Below, piece by piece: positions 36,916-45,189 of a stretch of DNA of 50,133 nt. The position numbers and the translations under genes are program-made. The notes beneath the pieces were generated by a model. That model did no database searches. It was not told where the DNA came from and saw only the letters and a program-made list of their open reading frames with translations. The DNA lies in the NCBI GenBank assembly GCA_900314795.1, contig OMWP01000012.1:1-50133 (forward strand). The letters are read 5' to 3'. This DNA is from an uncultured Eubacteriales bacterium. GTDB lineage: Bacteria > Bacillota > Clostridia > Oscillospirales > Acutalibacteraceae. Position 1 is the stretch's first letter. Every line of letters starts with the position of its first letter.

Positions 36916-37078
36916 GGCTCCCTTTGGTAAAGGGAGCTGTCACCGCAAGGTGACTGAGGGATTGTACAAAAGGAGCGAAGCGACCAACCTAATTATTCAG
37001 TATCTCGCTTACGCTTGGTCATTTATGCAATCCCTCCACCGCTAATCGCGGTCCCCCTCCCTTTACCAAAGGGAGGCT
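36916..37078. repeat. Inverted-repeat (MITE-like) element between infA and rpmJ
   Basis: The clearest copy of the family. Left end GGCTCCCTTTGGTAAAGGGAGC, then GTCACCGCAAGGTGACTGAGGGATTGTA. The right end reads back as GCAATCCCTCCACC, then CCCTCCCTTTACCAAAGGGAGGCT. The termini can pair over more than 40 bases. No coding capacity. Confidence 0.88.
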
Positions 37079-37114
37079 AAACATCATCTTACTAAGAAGG
37101 AAAGGAATGATATT

Positions 37115-37228
37115 ATGAAAGTCAGACCTTCAGTAAAGAAAATGTGTGAAAAGTGCAAGGTTATCAAGCGCCACGGTAAGGTTATGGTAATCTGCGACAA
37201 CCCCAAGCATAAGCAGCGTCAGGGCTAA
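37115..37228 (+). CDS. rpmJ: 50S ribosomal protein L36
   Basis: 37 residues: [20 protein letters not shown] then [17 protein letters not shown]. Cys11, Cys14, Cys27 and His32 form the zinc site of the usual C+ form. Preceded by AAGGAAAGGA. Flanked on both sides by repeat elements, unlike the tight spacing normal here. Confidence 0.96.
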   Translation: MKVRPSVKKMCEKCKVIKRHGKVMVICDNPKHKQRQG

Positions 37229-37244
37229 GGCTCGCTGCGCTCGC

Positions 37245-37319
37245 AGTGAACAGTTATCAGTGATCAGTGAACAGTTGAACTGACTTCTGACCACTGACCA
37301 CTAACCACTGACCACTCAG
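37245..37319. repeat. Heptad-type inverted-repeat element (variant A)
   Basis: Left arm AGTGAACAGTTATCAGTGAT then CAGTGAACAG; right arm CTGACCACTGACCACTAACC then ACTGACCACTCAG, a degenerate complement built from 7-base steps. Same arm motif as 11311-11415. A small CGCTGCGCTCGCAG hairpin adjoins the left side. Confidence 0.75.
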
Positions 37320-37373
37320 AACAGACTTTTCATACAAAAGAATTAATTATTATTTCAAATGGAGGTGCACTAA

Positions 37374-37742
37374 ATGGCTCGTATAGCAGGTGTTGACTTG
37401 CCCCGTGACAAGCGAGTTGAAATCGGACTCACTTATATCTACGGTATCGGTCGTAAAACCGCTACAGACATTATTGCTGCAACAGGCGTCAATCCGGACA
37501 CTCGTGTTCGCGATCTGACCGAAGAAGACGTATCAAAACTCAGAGAATATATCGACCATAATTGCCGCGTTGAAGGTGATCTCCGCCGTGATATCGCTTT
37601 CGACATCAAGAGACTTATCGAAATCGGCAGCTATCGCGGTGTTCGCCACAGAAAGGGTCTGCCCGTAAGAGGTCAGCGTTCCAAGACAAACGCTCGTACC
37701 CGCAAAGGCCCGCGCAAGACGATGGCTAACAAGAAGAAGTAA
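37374..37742 (+). CDS. rpsM: 30S ribosomal protein S13
   Basis: 122 residues. [20 protein letters not shown] at the start and [19 protein letters not shown] near the C-terminus are diagnostic. Forms intersubunit bridges with the head. GGAGGTG precedes ATG 37374. Its gap to rpmJ carries a repeat, and rpsK follows after 13 bp. Confidence 0.97.
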   Translation: MARIAGVDLPRDKRVEIGLTYIYGIGRKTATDIIAATGVNPDTRVRDLTEEDVSKLREYIDHNCRVEGDLRRDIAFDIKRLIEIGSYRGVRHRKGLPVRGQRSKTNARTRKGPRKTMANKKK

Positions 37743-37755
37743 GGAGGGCAATTAA

Positions 37756-38157
37756 ATGGCAGTTAAAACAGGTAAGAAGGCTCCGATTCGCCGCCGCCGT
37801 GAGAGAAAGAATATCGAAAAGGGCTCGGCGCATATCCAGTCTACCTTTAACAACACAATCGTAACTATATCCGACACACAGGGCAACGCGGTCTCCTGGG
37901 CAAGCGCAGGCGAGCTCGGTTTCCGCGGCTCCAGAAAGTCTACTCCCTTTGCTGCGCAGAGCGCTGCCGAGACAGCCGCTAAGGTCGCGATGGAGCATGG
38001 CATGAAGAGCGTCGAGGTCTTTGTCAAGGGACCCGGTCAGGGTCGTGAGGCGGCTATCCGCGCTTTGCAGACCGCAGGTCTTGAGGTCACCATGATCAAA
38101 GACGTTACCCCCATTCCGCACAACGGATGCCGTCCTCCCAAGAGAAGACGTGTATAA
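37756..38157 (+). CDS. rpsK: 30S ribosomal protein S11
   Basis: 133 residues. [20 protein letters not shown] and [17 protein letters not shown], the near-universal S11 ending, are present. Part of the platform near the E site. AAGGAGGG upstream. Confidence 0.97.
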   Translation: MAVKTGKKAPIRRRRERKNIEKGSAHIQSTFNNTIVTISDTQGNAVSWASAGELGFRGSRKSTPFAAQSAAETAAKVAMEHGMKSVEVFVKGPGQGREAAIRALQTAGLEVTMIKDVTPIPHNGCRPPKRRRV

Positions 38158-38179
38158 AAGAAGAAGGAGGATATAGAAT

Positions 38180-38776
38180 ATGGCTAAGAATCAACAGCCT
38201 ATCGCAAAGCGCTGCAGAGCGCTGGGCATTTCGCCCGCTGTTATGGGTTACTCCAAGAAGACTTCCAACCGTAACCCCGGCGGCAAGATGAGAAGAAAAC
38301 AGAGTGAATACGGTATCCAGCTGACCGAGAAGCAGAAGGTCAAGTTCATCTACGGCGTTCTGGAAAAGCAGTTCCGTATGTATTATGAAAAGGCTGAGAA
38401 GATGGAAGGCAAGACCGGTGAGAACCTGCTCTCTCTCGTAGAGCGCAGACTCGACAATGTTGTCTATCGTCTGGGTCTCTGCTCCACTCGTCGTGAGGGC
38501 AGACAGCTGGTCAACCACGCTCACTTCACCGTTAACGGCAAGAAGTGCAACATTCCCTCTTACATCGTAAAGGAAGGCGACGTTATCGCTGTATCGGATG
38601 GCTCCAAGGACACCAACCGCTTCAAGGCGATCGCCGAGGCTGACGGTACCACTCTGATCCCGAAGTGGCTCGAGAAGACCGATAAGCTCAGCGGCAAGGT
38701 CATCGCTCTTCCCGCGCGCGACGACATCGACTATCCCGTTGAGGAACATCTCATCGTCGAGTTGTACTCCAAGTAA
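38180..38776 (+). CDS. rpsD: 30S ribosomal protein S4
   Basis: 198 residues. RLDNVVYRLGLCSTRREGRQ and the S4 RNA-binding region VNHAHFTVNGKKCNIPSYIV are typical. No N-terminal zinc Cys cluster, so it is the C- form. A primary 16S binder and, in several bacteria, an autogenous regulator. AAGGAGG upstream. A 170-bp gap with small hairpins (for example GTCGG-GTTTTT-CCGAC near 38788) leads to rpoA. Confidence 0.96.
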   Translation: MAKNQQPIAKRCRALGISPAVMGYSKKTSNRNPGGKMRRKQSEYGIQLTEKQKVKFIYGVLEKQFRMYYEKAEKMEGKTGENLLSLVERRLDNVVYRLGLCSTRREGRQLVNHAHFTVNGKKCNIPSYIVKEGDVIAVSDGSKDTNRFKAIAEADGTTLIPKWLEKTDKLSGKVIALPARDDIDYPVEEHLIVELYSK

Positions 38777-38946
38777 TTTATACGCCGGTCGGGTTTTTCC
38801 GACATCGCGTCTGTGGGTTCCGATTGGTATGGGGTTGCCTTTGCTTTCATTTTGAAGGAGCATAGGCGTAACACACGATTGATCCCGCGGGCAACGCGGC
38901 AGGTTTTCCTGTCAGCGCAGCTAAAAATTTAAGGAGGAATTCGCTA

Positions 38947-39900
38947 ATGATAGAGATAGAAAAGCCCAGAATTGATACAGAAGAATTATCTTCGGACGGT
39001 AAGTACGGCAGATTTGTGGTTGAACCCTTAGAGCGAGGCTTCGGCAACACGCTGGGCAACTCTCTTCGCCGCGTACTGCTCTCGTCCCTTGAGGGCGTAG
39101 CCGTCACATCGATCAAGATAGACGGAGTTCTTCACGAGTTCTCTACCATCCCCGGTGTCAAGGAAGACGTCACCGAGATCGTTCTGAACATGAAGAGCTT
39201 GGTAGCTAAACTCCATTCTAACGGTCCCAAGATCGTTGAGATCTCGGCGGAGGGTCCCTGCGAGGTCACTGCCGAGAGCATCAAGTGCGACAGCGAGGTT
39301 GAGATCCTCAACCCCGAGCTGCACATCGCGTCCCTTGCCGACGGCGCGGTTCTGAACATGGAGATCACGCTGGATAAGGGCAGAGGCTATGTCCCCGCCG
39401 AGAAGAACAAGCTGATCTCGGGCAACGAGATCATCGGCGTGCTCCCCATCGACTCTATCTACACCCCTGTCCTCAAGGTGAACTACACGGTGGACAACAC
39501 CCGTGTCGGTCAGATCACTGACTATGACAAGCTCACCCTGAGCGTTTGGACAAACGGCGTTATCAACGCGCAGGAGGCTGTATCGCTGGCGGCTAAGGTC
39601 CTTACCGAACACCTCAATCTCTTTGTCAACCTCTCCGACAGAGGCTACAACACTGAGATCATGGTGGAAAAGGACGATAAGGGCAAGGAGAAGGTGCTCG
39701 AGATGACTATCGAAGAGCTCGACCTCTCCGTTCGTTCGTTCAACTGCTTGAAGAGAGCCGGTATCAACACCGTAGAAGACCTCATCTCTAAGTCCGAGGA
39801 GGACATGATGAAGGTACGCAACCTCGGCAGAAAGTCGCTCGAGGAAGTTGTCTTCAAGCTCGATACGTTGGGCTTCAGCCTGCGTAAAGAGGATGAATAA
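38947..39900 (+). CDS. rpoA: RNA polymerase alpha subunit
   Basis: 317 residues. N-terminal dimerisation domain with [20 protein letters not shown] (near 23) and VEVDAI-like assembly regions; C-terminal domain with [20 protein letters not shown] and [10 protein letters not shown] for UP-element and activator contact. AAGGAGG upstream. A nested hairpin GAGA..GGCGC-AC-GCGCC..TCTC (about 39918-39943) lies in the gap to rplQ. Confidence 0.97.
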   Translation: MIEIEKPRIDTEELSSDGKYGRFVVEPLERGFGNTLGNSLRRVLLSSLEGVAVTSIKIDGVLHEFSTIPGVKEDVTEIVLNMKSLVAKLHSNGPKIVEISAEGPCEVTAESIKCDSEVEILNPELHIASLADGAVLNMEITLDKGRGYVPAEKNKLISGNEIIGVLPIDSIYTPVLKVNYTVDNTRVGQITDYDKLTLSVWTNGVINAQEAVSLAAKVLTEHLNLFVNLSDRGYNTEIMVEKDDKGKEKVLEMTIEELDLSVRSFNCLKRAGINTVEDLISKSEEDMMKVRNLGRKSLEEVVFKLDTLGFSLRKEDE

Positions 39901-39999
39901 TCAATACTTTTCATGGTGAGAAACGGCGCACGCGCCACATCTCAACCGATAACTTTATAGAATATCTGTAAAGAAATGACCCGAAAGGAGTGAATTAAA

Positions 40000-40341
40000 A
40001 TGCCGGGTACCAGAAAACTGGGCAGAGCTACCGACGCTCGTCTCGCGATGCTGAGAGCTCTCGTCACCTTCCTGCTCGAAAACGGTAAGATCGAGACTAC
40101 CCTCTCCCGCGCGAAGGAAACCGCTTCCATGGCGGAGAAGATGATCACGATCGCGAAGAAGGACACACTCGCGAACAAAAGACAGGTCATGGCGTTCGTC
40201 ACCAAGGAGGACGTCGCGACCAAGCTGTTCAAGGAGATCGCGCCCAAGTATGCGGATCGTAACGGCGGTTACACCCGCATCACCAAGATCGGCCCCCGTC
40301 GCGGCGACGCTGCCGAGATGGCGATCATCGAGCTGGTTTAA
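40000..40341 (+). CDS. rplQ: 50S ribosomal protein L17
   Basis: 113 residues. [20 protein letters not shown] and the C-terminal [20 protein letters not shown] are L17 signatures. Lies near the tunnel exit. GAAAGGAGTG precedes the ATG. Last gene of the cluster, with a strong terminator 16 bp downstream. Confidence 0.97.
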   Translation: MPGTRKLGRATDARLAMLRALVTFLLENGKIETTLSRAKETASMAEKMITIAKKDTLANKRQVMAFVTKEDVATKLFKEIAPKYADRNGGYTRITKIGPRRGDAAEMAIIELV

Positions 40342-40357
40342 GTTCATATGAGATTAT

Positions 40358-40388
40358 GCCTCACCTTCGGGTGAGGCTTTTCTTTTTT
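40358..40388 (+). terminator. Intrinsic terminator of the S10-spc-alpha cluster
   Basis: GCCTCACC-TTCG-GGTGAGGC: a perfect 8-bp stem with a UUCG tetraloop, followed by TTTTC and eight T. Confidence 0.95.
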
Positions 40389-40466
40389 TTATTTGGAATG
40401 AGGCGTTATGAGTGAGGCGTTAAGAGATACGAAACAAAGATTTGCTTTGCGTTTGGGTGACATTTT

Positions 40467-40496
40467 GTAGGGTGCGGCGCTCGTCGACGCACCGCA
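40467..40496 (+). repeat. GTAGGG-family palindromic repeat
   Basis: GTAGGGTGCGGCGCTCGTCG then ACGCACCGCA. GTGCG pairs with CGCAC and GGCGC-like inner bases are shifted, so the stem differs in sequence from the other copies but keeps pairing. Confidence 0.75.
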
Positions 40497-40571
40497 TGGA
40501 AAGAACGTCGTGTTCTTATCTGAGGCTTTCGATCAATGAAACGCCCTTCACCCTAAGCAGGATCGTTTCAT

Positions 40572-40601
40572 GTAGGGGAGGGGCTTGCTCCTCCCGCGCA
40601 G
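40572..40601 (+). repeat. GTAGGG-family palindromic repeat
   Basis: GTAGGGGAGGGGCTTGCTCC then TCCCGCGCAG, nearly identical to the copies at 26374 and 45105. It may be the right half of a longer element beginning at 40467. Confidence 0.82.
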
Positions 40602-40667
40602 TACATTGCAGCGATCAAAGAAAAAAGTGGGTTGCCACCAAAAAAGACTTTATTTTCTGTCGAGATA

Positions 40668-40676
40668 TGGTATAAT
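40668..40676 (+). promoter_or_regulatory. Extended -10 promoter of the accessory cluster
   Basis: TGG-TATAAT at 40668-40676. The -35 region 17 bp upstream (CTTTAT) is poor, so recognition would rely on the extended -10. About 70 bp before the cyclase-family start. Confidence 0.6.
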
Positions 40677-40746
40677 ACATTATATAATGGAGTAATATGT
40701 AGTGTTTTGGAGAGTATTCCGACTCCAAAGCAAAAGGAGGAACAGC

Positions 40747-41337
40747 ATGCTGATCTATGATATTACACGCGAGGTGTTTGAGGCGCCGGTCTATCCGGGC
40801 GATCCCAAGCCCACCAAGCGCTTTCTAAAGTCGATCGGGGACGATTCGACTTATAACCTGTCCGCCGTGGAGCTGTGCACCCATACCGGCACCCACATCG
40901 ACGCGCCGCTTCATTTTGATGAAGAGGGCGCGGATATCGGCTCGATGAAGCCCTCGTGCTTTTACGGTAAATGTACGGTCGTCACCATCGACGGCATTCT
41001 CACGGGTGAGGACATGGAGCGGCTGCTGCCGCATTGCAACAAGCGACTGATCTTCCACGGCTCGGGTAAAGCCTTTCTCAGCGTTTCGGCGGCACGCGTG
41101 ATCGCCGACAGCAAGCTGAGATTGGTAGGCACCGACGCGATGTCCATCGCACCGCCGTTTGACGAAATGATGCCGCACCTCGAGCTGGCGCGAGCCGGGA
41201 TCGCGGTGCTGGAGGGACTGTTTCTCGAGGGCGTCGAGGACGGTGAATATACCCTGTCCGCCCTGCCGCTGAAGATGAAGGGGCTGGAGGCATCCCCCTG
41301 CCGCGCCGTGTTGATGCGTGAACCGAAGGGATATTGA
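40747..41337 (+). CDS. Cyclase-family metal hydrolase (kynurenine formamidase-like fold)
   Basis: 196 residues. The cyclase-family metal motif HTGTHIDAPLHF is present, with His46, His50 and Asp52 as ligands, and a later GTDAMSI segment. Members include arylformamidases and isatin hydrolases, all metal-dependent amide or lactam hydrolases. No kynurenine genes are nearby, so the substrate is unknown. AAAGGAGG precedes ATG 40747; the frame from 40702 lacks a site. A heptad-type repeat element follows. Confidence 0.85.
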   Translation: MLIYDITREVFEAPVYPGDPKPTKRFLKSIGDDSTYNLSAVELCTHTGTHIDAPLHFDEEGADIGSMKPSCFYGKCTVVTIDGILTGEDMERLLPHCNKRLIFHGSGKAFLSVSAARVIADSKLRLVGTDAMSIAPPFDEMMPHLELARAGIAVLEGLFLEGVEDGEYTLSALPLKMKGLEASPCRAVLMREPKGY

Positions 41338-41340
41338 TTA

Positions 41341-41630
41341 ATGAGGAGTGAGGAGTTAGGAGTTAGGAGTTATCATAGATTGAAACATCGATATGCTCCG
41401 CATTTTAAAGAAATCTAATGGAAATGATCGGGACGTCATCATTGTCGCCCCTTACAGTTTACGTTTTCGATCACTATATCAATCAGGTGTGGGCGAGCAG
41501 TGGCGCTTAGCCAATCACAGGCTTTGCCTGTTCCCCTTGCGCTGTTGCATGAGAGCTGTAAACCAAATCGAAGATTTGGACAGCTCCTCAAGCCCGCCAT
41601 TAACTCCTCACTCCTCACTCCTAACTCCCA
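41341..41630. repeat. Heptad-type inverted-repeat element (variant C)
   Basis: Left arm ATGAGGAGTGAGGAGTTAGG then AGTTAGGAGTTA; right arm TAACTCCTCACTCCTCACTC then CTAACTCCC, a near-perfect complement. The 230-bp core has a CAGGCTTTGCCTG hairpin, and GAGAGCTGT..ACAGCTCCTC and CCAAATCGAAGATTTGG pairings. No gene is supported. It fills the gap after the cyclase-family gene. Confidence 0.82.
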
Positions 41631-41650
41631 TCTAAATGTACGAGGTAATT

Positions 41651-43753
41651 ATGAAGAAACTAATCTCTGTTTTACTTGTGATAGTGCTGATAGTAAGCCT
41701 ATCCGCCTGCCTGTCCGGCTGTGATAAGGCGAAGGTCGCTGTCAGCTCTGTGCTCTCGATCGACGAGAGCTTCAAGGGCACCCGCACCGTGACCGCGGTC
41801 TATCCTGTGTCTGCCGATATCGACGCAGTGAAGGACAAGATCATCGAGGATGATCCTACCGCCGAGATCCCCGGCGCATCGTTTTCTTATAGCGGCGTTA
41901 AGGAGGACGGCTACTACTTTGAGCTAAAGCTGAGCTTTACCGATAAAGCCGAGTACGAGAAGATCGTCGGTTCCCTGATCGGTCGCGGTACCACGGTGTT
42001 CCTCTCGCGAAAAAACACCAAGCTCACACAGGGCACGCGCATGGCGGAGGATTTTGACGTCAGCGAGCTGATCGCGTGGATGGTCAGCGATACTGCCGCC
42101 GCCGAGCAGACCAAGAATCTCACCTTCGATTACGGCACCAACACCGTGCAGATCGGCTCCGACAGCTATGAAACAAAGTCCACTGTTGCTATCAACGATT
42201 GCACCGGCAGTGCGATCAACACTATCTCGATCAAGACGATGAACCATAAATCCGGCAGCTATGATCGCACCTTTGCGTTCAACCTGCCCTACGCCACCTA
42301 TACCAAAGATAAGGATGCGATTGAGGCATATTTCCTGTCGAATACCCTGTCCGACGCGAAGTACGCGGGCTGGTCGGCGGAAGGCTCCGATATGATCTAC
42401 ACCGTCATTTATGAGGACATGACTGTTGCCGAGATGGCGGATGTCACCGCGAAGATGCTGGATACCGACAGCGTTTCGATCTCCTACGGCGATATCGACA
42501 ACGCCTCCACGCCTCTGTCTGAGGGTCTGACCTATGAGGAGAATCTGGATTCCTTTTCCTTTATCGGCGAGGGTGACAGCTTCCCGACGATCCGCTATTC
42601 CTACTCACTCCCGCTGAACACCACCTACGGTGAAGGCTCGCTCTTTGAAGACGGCAGATGGGTCAGCGCGGGCGCATGGGAGAACGATCTGTACACCGCT
42701 GAGCTCAAAAACGGCACGGCACAACTTAGGATCCCCGACGGCATCCAGTACCAAATCAGCGGGATCGATTTTTCCGTTGCCAGTCTGGGTGAGTCGCGAT
42801 TTCGCAGGACGACCGAATTCTTATATGACACCGATAACAGCGCTGCGGCTGATTACGCGCTGAGCTATTTTAAGTCAAAGGGCGTGCAGAATGCCGCAGT
42901 GAATACAAGAGATAAGCTCATCGTTTGCAGCGTCAGCTTTGAGGGCACCACCGATGAGATCACCTCGCAGCTGGTGAAGGTCTTTGGCAGCGGCAACTTC
43001 ATGGCATATGAGCAGAAGAAGGGTGCGTTTGATCTGAGCATCAAGACCGTGCTGACCGACTACGTCAACCTCGGCTATATGCTCAACAGCGAGAACGCCG
43101 AGCGTCCGATGCATTATTCCGTCAGCTCCGAGGGCGGCGAAAATATCGTATCGCTCTCTGTCGACGGGAGTGAGACGGCGTTTACCGAGAGCAACAGGGG
43201 TACGATGGAGATCAAGGGCGGCTGCGCGACAGTGCGCTATCGCGGCAACATCCCTGTGACTATGAGCATCATCATCTATATCACCGCGGGTCTGGTGCTG
43301 CTGATCCTGACCGCTTTCATCGCGATCAAGCTGATCAAGCCCAAGAAAAAGCGCGTGCCCGATCCGCTGAACAACCCCGAAGCGGTCTATGCGGACGCAG
43401 ACTTGTCTGAGGATGAACCCTCAGATGACACACAGGAAGAATCAGAAGAAAAAGACGCGCGCGTCCCGCTGGCGCAGACTACGACGTTCAGCATCCTCGA
43501 GTTGAATACCCTCGTCCGCAACAAGAAGTATGTTGACGAGATCAACAAGGATGTCGAGCAGCGCTTGCATGAGCAGAGCCTCAAGGATCAGAAGCACGAT
43601 ATCCGTGCCCGTGAATTAGAGGAAATGAGCCGTAAGGTCTACGGCGAGGACAGCGAGGCGGAGAATGATGCTCATGCAGAACCGTCTGAATCCGCTCCCG
43701 AACAGCCCGAGACGCCCGAAAACCATTCCCAAAAGGAGAACGACAATGATTAA
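41651..43753 (+). CDS. Lipoprotein with second membrane anchor and acidic cytoplasmic tail, unknown function
   Basis: 700 residues. The signal segment carries two consecutive lipoboxes, LSAC (Cys20) and LSGC (Cys24). A beta-rich extracellular region of about 510 residues follows. One transmembrane helix lies near 536-562 (MSIIIYITAGLVLLILTAF), then KPKKKR, then a tail of about 138 residues rich in Asp/Glu with a charged helical stretch (about 620-660). A lipid anchor plus a membrane-spanning C-terminus is an unusual topology. I do not recognise the family. GAGGTAATT precedes ATG 41651. It overlaps the HAD gene by 8 bp. Confidence 0.75.
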   Translation: MKKLISVLLVIVLIVSLSACLSGCDKAKVAVSSVLSIDESFKGTRTVTAVYPVSADIDAVKDKIIEDDPTAEIPGASFSYSGVKEDGYYFELKLSFTDKAEYEKIVGSLIGRGTTVFLSRKNTKLTQGTRMAEDFDVSELIAWMVSDTAAAEQTKNLTFDYGTNTVQIGSDSYETKSTVAINDCTGSAINTISIKTMNHKSGSYDRTFAFNLPYATYTKDKDAIEAYFLSNTLSDAKYAGWSAEGSDMIYTVIYEDMTVAEMADVTAKMLDTDSVSISYGDIDNASTPLSEGLTYEENLDSFSFIGEGDSFPTIRYSYSLPLNTTYGEGSLFEDGRWVSAGAWENDLYTAELKNGTAQLRIPDGIQYQISGIDFSVASLGESRFRRTTEFLYDTDNSAAADYALSYFKSKGVQNAAVNTRDKLIVCSVSFEGTTDEITSQLVKVFGSGNFMAYEQKKGAFDLSIKTVLTDYVNLGYMLNSENAERPMHYSVSSEGGENIVSLSVDGSETAFTESNRGTMEIKGGCATVRYRGNIPVTMSIIIYITAGLVLLILTAFIAIKLIKPKKKRVPDPLNNPEAVYADADLSEDEPSDDTQEESEEKDARVPLAQTTTFSILELNTLVRNKKYVDEINKDVEQRLHEQSLKDQKHDIRARELEEMSRKVYGEDSEAENDAHAEPSESAPEQPETPENHSQKENDND

Positions 43754-44405
43754 GCTGGTCGTATTCGATCTGGACGGCACCCTTGCCGATACACTCAAAG
43801 ACCTCGGTACGGCGATGAACGTCGCGCTGCATGGGGAAGACCTGCCCGGCTACTCGATGGAAGAATACCGCCACCTCGTCGGCAACGGTATCGACCGTCT
43901 GGTGCGTGACACCATGGCGGACGCCTACACCCCCGAGGGTGCAATTAGGGTCAAGGCGGCGTTTCAGGCATACTACGCCGACCATTGCAGGGACTTTACC
44001 GTCGCCTATGACGGCGTCGAAGCATTACTCAACAGATTGACTGCGGATGGAATCGCCACAGCCGTGATCTCCAATAAACCGAATCAATTTGTGCCCGAGA
44101 TCCTCTCGGCACTGTATCCGCACCACAGCTTTTTGGGTGCATGGGGTCAGCGGGATGAATTCCCCCGCAAGCCCTCGCCCGAGTCGCTGGAGGCGCTGAT
44201 CGCGCAAAACGGTTATCAAAAGAGCGACACGCTCTATGTCGGTGACAGCAACGTGGATGTGATGTTCGCGCATAACGCAGGGGTCAGGGTCTGCGGCGTG
44301 AGCTGGGGCTTTCGCGGCGCGGCTGAACTCAGAGAAGCCGGTGCGGATTATATTGTTAATTCCGCAGTGGAATTATATGAAATAGTGAAGGGGAAGGCTT
44401 TATGA
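43746..44405 (+). CDS. HAD-superfamily phosphatase, phosphoglycolate phosphatase-like
   Basis: 219 residues. Motif I DLDGTLADT (Asp8 nucleophile, Asp10), motif II SNKP, motif III Lys in FPRKPSPE, motif IV VGDSNVDVMFA. The cap is the helical C1 type of Gph enzymes. Substrate could be phosphoglycolate or another small phosphate ester. AAAGGAG precedes ATG 43746, inside the end of the lipoprotein gene, so the two are translated together. Confidence 0.88.
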   Translation: MIKLVVFDLDGTLADTLKDLGTAMNVALHGEDLPGYSMEEYRHLVGNGIDRLVRDTMADAYTPEGAIRVKAAFQAYYADHCRDFTVAYDGVEALLNRLTADGIATAVISNKPNQFVPEILSALYPHHSFLGAWGQRDEFPRKPSPESLEALIAQNGYQKSDTLYVGDSNVDVMFAHNAGVRVCGVSWGFRGAAELREAGADYIVNSAVELYEIVKGKAL

Positions 44406-44440
44406 TTAACTGCTGACAACCGTTCACCGAAAGGAACCCT

Positions 44441-45070
44441 ATGAACAAACGCAATTATCAAAAAGAAATGGATGCGCTGATCGAGCGCAATGCCCGCGAG
44501 GGGGTTCGCCCGACGCTGCTGCTCCACGTTTGCTGTGCCGTATGCGCCAGCTATGTGCTCGAATACCTCTACCGCCATTTTGATATCACGATCGCCTACT
44601 ACAATCCGAACATCACCGAAGAGAGCGAGTATCAATACCGCTACAGTGAGCTCAGGCGCTATGTCGAGGAGGCAGGGCTGAGCGACTACATCCGCTTTGT
44701 CGAGGTCGCATATCGTCCCGAGGATTTTTTGCAAGCGGTCAAGGGCAGAGAGAATGACCGCGAGGGCGGCGCACGCTGTGCGATCTGCTTTGACCAGCGC
44801 CTGCGCTATACCGCTGAGCTGTGCAAACAGGGCGGCTACGATTATTTCGCGACTACCCTCACCATCAGCCCGCTCAAGAACGCAGAGCTGCTCAACCAAA
44901 TCGGTGAGAAGCTCGCACAGGAGTACGGCGTCAATTATCTGTGCTCCGATTTCAAGAAGAAGGAGGGCTATAAGCGCTCCATCGAGCTGAGTAAACAGTA
45001 TGATCTTTACCGCCAGAACTACTGCGGCTGTATCTTCTCGCGAGAAAAAGCACCGGCAAACGTGCCGTGA
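44441..45070 (+). CDS. queH: Epoxyqueuosine reductase QueH
   Basis: Last step of queuosine synthesis in bacteria lacking QueG. 209 residues. LLLHVCCAVCASYV places Cys31, Cys32 and Cys35; ARCAICF and QNYCGCIFS supply the further Cys residues of the QueH/DUF208 family, which binds iron-sulfur and a metal centre. GAAAGGAAC upstream. No other queuosine genes are in the window. A GTAGGG repeat follows. Confidence 0.93.
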   Translation: MNKRNYQKEMDALIERNAREGVRPTLLLHVCCAVCASYVLEYLYRHFDITIAYYNPNITEESEYQYRYSELRRYVEEAGLSDYIRFVEVAYRPEDFLQAVKGRENDREGGARCAICFDQRLRYTAELCKQGGYDYFATTLTISPLKNAELLNQIGEKLAQEYGVNYLCSDFKKKEGYKRSIELSKQYDLYRQNYCGCIFSREKAPANVP

Positions 45071-45104
45071 TAAAGAGCGCCATCCGAATTAAAATAAGTA
45101 TCAT

Positions 45105-45129
45105 GTAGGGGAGGGGCTTGCTCCTCCCG
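45105..45129 (+). repeat. GTAGGG-family palindromic repeat
   Basis: GTAGGGGAGGGGCTTGCTCC then TCCCG. Matches 26374 and 40572. Between queH and the exchanger gene. Confidence 0.85.
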
Positions 45130-45189
45130 AATATAAAGAGAACCTTTGGCATAGAAATATGTTAGAGGTTTTTTGTTGGTGGTGATATT

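Larger units (their letters stand above)
40389..40667. other. Gene-free spacer holding two GTAGGG repeats
   Basis: Between rplQ and the cyclase-family gene. Apart from the repeats at 40467 and 40572 and the T-tract end, I see no gene and no structural RNA. Confidence 0.6.

Noticed and set aside
36908-37114. Possible small RNA or gene in the infA-rpmJ gap
   Set aside because: The sequence is a complete inverted-repeat element with matching copies elsewhere; no coding or promoter signal.
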